In this document: positions 60,317 to 64,000 of the stretch, one piece after another
Position numbering within the stretch: the first letter of the stretch is position 1
Layout: each line of letters begins with the position of its first letter
Source: DATGMP01 sp035293565
Lineage (GTDB): Bacteria > Pseudomonadota > Alphaproteobacteria > BOG-932 > Roseiterribacteraceae
Direction: 5' to 3'
DNA: 64,000 nucleotides
NCBI GenBank assembly: GCA_035293565.1
Contig: DATGMP010000062.1
Span: forward strand, 1 to 64,000
The notes under the pieces: model-generated
The model's input: the letters and a program-made list of their open reading frames with translations, nothing else
What the model was told of the DNA's origin: nothing
Databases searched by the model: none
Position numbers and translations under genes: made by a program

Positions 60317-60694
60317 ATGGCTCGCGTCAAACGGGGCGTCACCGCCCACGCACGTCACAAAAAGGTTCTGGAGCTCGCCAAGGGCTATCGCGGCCGGGGA
60401 TCCAAGGCCTATCGCGTCGCATTGGAGAAGGTCGAGAAGGGGCTGCGCTATGCCTATCGCGACCGGCGCAACAAGAAGCGCGAATTCCGCGCGCTCTGGA
60501 TCCAGCGCATCAACGCCGGCGCCCGGCAGAATGGCCTCACCTATTCGCAATTCATGGACGGGCTGAAGAAGTCCGGCATCGAGGTCGACCGCAAAGTCCT
60601 CTCCGACATCGCGGCGCAAGAGCCGGATTCGTTTAGGCTCTTGGTCGAACAGGCCAAGAAGGCCCTGGGCGATGCGGCCGTCCAGGTAGCCTGA
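60317..60694 (+). CDS. rplT: 50S ribosomal protein L20
   Basis: A 125-residue basic protein with the L20 pattern: MARVKRGVTAHARHKKVLELAKGYRGRGS, RNKKREFRALWIQRINAGAR and YSQFMDGLKKSGI. L20 binds 23S rRNA early in assembly and in many bacteria represses its own operon through mRNA binding. GGCAGGGGAGAAGAG lies before the ATG. A terminator follows about 20 bases later. Confidence 0.97.
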   Translation: MARVKRGVTAHARHKKVLELAKGYRGRGSKAYRVALEKVEKGLRYAYRDRRNKKREFRALWIQRINAGARQNGLTYSQFMDGLKKSGIEVDRKVLSDIAAQEPDSFRLLVEQAKKALGDAAVQVA

Positions 60695-60715
60695 CAAGGG
60701 CCTGGAACCGAGATC

Positions 60716-60747
60716 AAAGGGGCCGCGCTTGCGCCGGCCCCTTTTTT
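60716..60747 (+). terminator. Rho-independent terminator after rplT
   Basis: AAAGGGGCCG (60716-60725) pairs with CGGCCCCTTT (60735-60744), followed by a run of T to 60747. It should separate rpmI-rplT transcription from pheS-pheT, or reduce read-through. Confidence 0.85.
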
Positions 60748-60856
60748 CGTATCTGTGCTATGCGGATTTACAGCATTTCATGGTGACTGGATTGCGAACC
60801 GAGGCAGGTTTCAGATCCCCCTCCCCAACGCGGGAGGGAGATAAGAAGGACTGGTC

Positions 60857-61942
60857 ATGAGCACCACCGATCAGATCGCGGAACTTCGCGCGGACCTCCT
60901 CAAGGACGTCGACGCGGCGGCTGACCTCGTGGCGCTCGACGCGGTGCGGGTCGAGGCGCTGGGGAAGAAAGGGCGCATCACCGAACGGCTGAAGACCTTG
61001 GGCGCGCTCCCGGCCGAGGAGCGCAAGGCGGCAGGCCAGGCGTTCAATTTGCTCAAGAACGAGATCGAGGCCGCGATCGCCCTGCGGCAGGAGGTGTTGA
61101 GGCGGGCCGAGCGCTCGGCCAGGCTCGCCTCCGAGAAGCTCGATGTAACCCTCCCGTCGCTCACCCGTCCTACCGGCCATATCCACCCGATCAGCCAGAC
61201 GATCGAGGAGCTGATCCAGATCTTCGCCGAGATGGGCTTCTCGGTCGCCGAAGGGCCGGAGATCGAGGACGATTTCCACAATTTCACCGCCCTCAACATG
61301 CCGCCCGACCACCCCGCGCGGCAAATGCACGACACCTTCTATCTGTCGCCCGGCGCCGACGGGACGACGCGCGTGCTCCGGACCCACACCTCGCCGGTGC
61401 AGGTCCGCACCATGATGGACATGAAGCCGCCGATCCGGATCATCGCGCCCGGCCGGACCTACCGGTCGGATTATGACATGACCCACACGCCGATGTTCCA
61501 TCAGGTGGAAGGGCTCGTGATCGACGAATCCACCCATATGGGGCATCTGCGCGGCTGCCTGACCGAGTTCCTGCGCGCCTTCTTCCAGATCGACGATCTG
61601 CCGCTGCGCTTCCGGCCGAGCTTCTTTCCTTTCACCGAACCGTCGGCCGAGGTCGATATCGGCTGCTCGCGCAGGGGCGGCGAGCTCAAGCTCGGCAATT
61701 TCGGCGACTGGCTGGAGATTTTGGGCTGCGGCATGGTGCATCCCAAGGTGCTGGAGATGTGCGGGATCGATTCGACGCGCTATCAGGGCTTTGCCTTCGG
61801 CATGGGAATCGAGCGTATCGCGATGCTGAAATACGGCATTCCGGACCTGCGCACCTTCTTTGAATCCGATCTGCGCTGGCTGCGCCATTACGGCTTCGCC
61901 TTCCTCGACCAGCCGAGCCTCGGGCTCGGGCTGACGCGCTAG
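60857..61942 (+). CDS. pheS: Phenylalanine-tRNA ligase alpha subunit
   Basis: A 361-residue class II synthetase subunit. The N-terminal coiled-coil arm is about residues 1-90, then the class II core: motif 2 region RTYRSDYDMTHTPMFHQVEG, and motif 3 MGIERIAMLKYGIPDLR. The substrate loops FFPFTEPSAE and GNFGDWLEILGCGMV are intact. GAAGGAC precedes the ATG. It forms the alpha2beta2 enzyme with PheT, charging tRNA-Phe in the cytoplasm. pheT starts 9 bases after its stop. Confidence 0.97.
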   Translation: MSTTDQIAELRADLLKDVDAAADLVALDAVRVEALGKKGRITERLKTLGALPAEERKAAGQAFNLLKNEIEAAIALRQEVLRRAERSARLASEKLDVTLPSLTRPTGHIHPISQTIEELIQIFAEMGFSVAEGPEIEDDFHNFTALNMPPDHPARQMHDTFYLSPGADGTTRVLRTHTSPVQVRTMMDMKPPIRIIAPGRTYRSDYDMTHTPMFHQVEGLVIDESTHMGHLRGCLTEFLRAFFQIDDLPLRFRPSFFPFTEPSAEVDIGCSRRGGELKLGNFGDWLEILGCGMVHPKVLEMCGIDSTRYQGFAFGMGIERIAMLKYGIPDLRTFFESDLRWLRHYGFAFLDQPSLGLGLTR

Positions 61943-61951
61943 GAGGCGCGC

Positions 61952-64000
61952 ATGAAATTCACGCTCTCCTGGCTCAAGGACCATCTCGACACGAAAGCTT
62001 CGCTCGAGGAGATCGCGGCGACGCTGACCCGCATCGGGCTCGAGGTCGAAGCCATCGAGGACCGGTCCGGCCCGCTCGCGCCCTTCGTCGTGGGCGAGGT
62101 GCTGAGGGCCGAGCAGCATCCCAATGCCGACAGGCTGCGCGTCTGCCAGGTCAATATCGGCAAGGGCGACGCGATCGAAGTGGTCTGCGGCGCGCCCAAT
62201 GCGCGCGCGGGCCTGAAGACCGCCTTCGCCGCCGTGGGCACGCTCATCCCGGCCACCGGCGACATCCTCAAAGCCGGCGCGATCCGCGGCGTCGTGTCGA
62301 ACGGCATGCTCTGCTCCGCGCGCGAGCTCGGGCTCGGCGAGGAGCATGACGGGATTCTCGAGCTTCCGGCCGACGCGGTTGCCGGTCAGCCGATCGCGCC
62401 TCTGCTCGGCGCGGACGATCCGGTGATCGAGATCAACCTGACGCCCAACCGCGCCGATTGCGCAGGCGTGCGCGGCATCGCACGCGACCTCGCGGCCGCC
62501 GGCCTCGGCAGCCTGAAGCCGCTCGTGATCGAGCCGGTCGAAGGCACCTTCGAGAATCGCATCTCGGTCACGATCGAGGATCACGCCGCCTGCCCGCTTT
62601 TCCTCGGGCGCACCATACGCGGCGTGAGGAACGGGCCGAGCCCGGACTGGATGCAACGGCGGCTGAGCGCGATCGGGCTCAGGCCCATCTCGGCGCTGGT
62701 CGACGTTACCAACTACATCACCTTCGATCGCTGCCGGCCGCTGCATGTCTTCGACATCGCCAAGATTCACGGCCATGTGTTGAGCGTCCGCGATGCGCGC
62801 GACGGCGAGAGGCTGGAGGCGCTGAACGGCAAGAGCTATCTGCTCTCGCCCGGCCAGACCGTGATCGACGATGCGAACGGCGTCGAAAGCCTGGGCGGCG
62901 TCATCGGCGGCACGTCCACCGGCTGCACCGAAGTGACCACCGAGATCTTCCTCGAATGCGCACTGTTCGATCCCAAGCGCACCGCCGAAACCGGACGGGC
63001 GCTGCAGATCAACACCGATGCGCGCTACCGTTTCGAGCGCGGCGTCGATCCGGCGGCGGTGCGCGACGGAATCGAGGCGGCGACGCGCATGATCCTCGCG
63101 CTCTGCGGCGGCGAGGCGAGCGATGTTGCCGTCGCCGGCGCGATTCCCGACACGACGCGCGCGATCCGGCTCCGCCCGACGCGCGTGGCAGAGCTGGGCG
63201 GCGTCGGGGTCACGCCGGCGCGCCAGGAGGGGATCCTGACCGCGCTCGGCTGCGCGGTCGAGACTGTGCCGACCGGCTTCGTCGTTCAGCCGCCGAGCTG
63301 GCGGCCGGATATCGAGGGCGAGGCCGACCTGGTCGAAGAGGTTCTCCGCATCGACGGCTATGACCGCATCCCCGCCACGCCGCTGCCGCGCCTCACCGCG
63401 ATTACCAAGCCCGCGATCAATGCGCAGCAGCGCCGCGTGCTTCAGGCAAAGCGTGCGTTGGCGTCGATGGGGCTGGAAGAGGCGGTCACCTGGTCCTTCA
63501 TGGGGACCGTCGAGGCGGCGCTGTTCGACGGCACCGCAGCGCTCGATCTCGTCAACCCGATCAGCGCCGACCTGGCGACCATGCGGCCTTCGATCCTGCC
63601 CAACCTGATTCAGGCGGCAGCCCGCAATGCCGCCCGCGGCTATACGGATGTGGCGCTGTTCGAAGTCGGGCCGGTCTTCCATGAAAAGCGCGAAGCTTCG
63701 CAGGCGACGGTGGCGGCCGGTATTCGCGCGGGCCAGCGCACGCCGCGCCATTGGTCCGGGAAGAATGCGCCGGTTGATGCCTTCGACGCCAAGAACGACG
63801 CGCTCAGTTTGCTGGACGCGCTCGGTTTCGACCCGTCCAAGGCCCTCGTCGACGCCAACCCGCCGGCCTGGTTCCATCCCGGGCAGGCCGGTGTGCTGCG
63901 GCTCGGCACGACCGCCCTCGGCGCCTTCGGCGCGCTCCATCCCGACGTGCTGGACGCGTTGGGGCTGGAAGGCCCCTGCGTCGGCTTCGAGATCGATCTC
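61952..64000 (+). CDS. pheT: Phenylalanine-tRNA ligase beta subunit, 3' end outside window
   Basis: 683 codons are open to the window edge. MKFTLSWLKDHLD is the usual N-terminus, the tRNA-binding OB domain follows (FVVGEVLRAEQHPNADRL), then B3/B4 editing (INLTPNRADCAGVRGIARDL and PISALVDVTNYI), the B5 domain and the start of the class II-like core. The full protein is normally near 800 residues, so about 110-120 are missing. AGGAGG lies before the ATG. It is the partner of pheS in one operon. Confidence 0.97.
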   Translation, partial: MKFTLSWLKDHLDTKASLEEIAATLTRIGLEVEAIEDRSGPLAPFVVGEVLRAEQHPNADRLRVCQVNIGKGDAIEVVCGAPNARAGLKTAFAAVGTLIPATGDILKAGAIRGVVSNGMLCSARELGLGEEHDGILELPADAVAGQPIAPLLGADDPVIEINLTPNRADCAGVRGIARDLAAAGLGSLKPLVIEPVEGTFENRISVTIEDHAACPLFLGRTIRGVRNGPSPDWMQRRLSAIGLRPISALVDVTNYITFDRCRPLHVFDIAKIHGHVLSVRDARDGERLEALNGKSYLLSPGQTVIDDANGVESLGGVIGGTSTGCTEVTTEIFLECALFDPKRTAETGRALQINTDARYRFERGVDPAAVRDGIEAATRMILALCGGEASDVAVAGAIPDTTRAIRLRPTRVAELGGVGVTPARQEGILTALGCAVETVPTGFVVQPPSWRPDIEGEADLVEEVLRIDGYDRIPATPLPRLTAITKPAINAQQRRVLQAKRALASMGLEEAVTWSFMGTVEAALFDGTAALDLVNPISADLATMRPSILPNLIQAAARNAARGYTDVALFEVGPVFHEKREASQATVAAGIRAGQRTPRHWSGKNAPVDAFDAKNDALSLLDALGFDPSKALVDANPPAWFHPGQAGVLRLGTTALGAFGALHPDVLDALGLEGPCVGFEIDL

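Noticed and set aside
60758..63940. 1,060-codon open frame on the minus strand
   Set aside because: It lies opposite pheS and pheT and has repetitive Arg/Asp/Gly-rich composition typical of antisense shadows in GC-rich DNA; no family resemblance.

Overview
The window is high-GC DNA (roughly 63% by eye) that reads as an alphaproteobacterial chromosome, most like a sphingomonad or a relative such as Caulobacterales or a Rhizomicrobium-type lineage. Pointers are two large TonB-dependent receptors, a UrcA-family protein, an HWE histidine kinase, a GTTC-N7-GTTC LexA-type box, a zf-CHCC zinc-finger gene, and rpmI-rplT-pheS-pheT at the right end. There is no rRNA, transposase, integrase or CRISPR array, and only one tRNA (Arg-CCG, about 39.2 kb), so the genus is not fixed by the sequence.

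Region by region. (1) 1-16.2 kb is an oxidative catabolic block: a secreted PQQ-type dehydrogenase (cut by the left edge), a sulfotransferase-fold protein, a metal-dependent hydrolase, a Baeyer-Villiger monooxygenase, an SDR, a 5-oxoprolinase/hydantoinase-type protein broken by a one-base frameshift, a DUF2891 protein, two non-heme iron dioxygenases (TauD and phytanoyl-CoA types), a diheme cytochrome c, an EthD protein, a ThDP enzyme and an F420-reductase-like protein. Several neighbours share ATGA junctions, so it looks like one or two operons acting on an alicyclic, terpenoid or steroid-like substrate (inference). (2) 16.3-20.1 kb is an envelope-glycan block: acyltransferase-3, GT2 and a polytopic membrane protein. 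(3) 20.1-24 kb holds an ECF sigma factor, a small unknown gene, UrcA and a LytS/LytTR two-component pair. (4) 24-28.3 kb holds a CYP51-like P450, a TIM-barrel isomerase-like protein, a carboxymuconolactone-decarboxylase-fold protein, a 3-hydroxyisobutyrate-dehydrogenase-type protein and a lone receiver protein. (5) 28.5-38.8 kb has a large secreted haem-c protein followed by a signalling block: two hybrid kinases, an HWE kinase, and an ECF sigma factor with two nearly identical ChrR-type anti-sigma factors.

(6) 39.2-48.8 kb holds the tRNA, a SnoaL protein, two SDRs, a TonB receptor and an MFS carrier, then a GT-C glycosyltransferase, a lipoprotein lysophospholipase and an ABC ATPase. (7) 48.9-53.6 kb is a housekeeping operon: zf-CHCC, YbjN-like, a small secreted protein, polA and a DTW-domain gene, closed by a strong bidirectional terminator. 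(8) 53.6-56.9 kb holds PRC-barrel, GST, a possible SOS-type operator with a 30-codon ORF, a probable frameshifted Imm52-type immunity gene, a gpt-like gene, a REP-type palindrome pair and a SnoaL protein. (9) 57-64 kb holds a second TonB receptor, a Tyr/Gly/His-rich lipoprotein, rpmI, rplT, pheS and the start of pheT.

The most unusual points are a DNA polymerase I whose 3'-5' exonuclease site has lost two catalytic acids; the LexA-like palindrome in front of a 30-codon ORF and a broken immunity gene; the recent tandem duplication of the ChrR anti-sigma gene; and two independent one-base frameshifts, which are either real lesions or assembly errors. No wholly new system is proven here.
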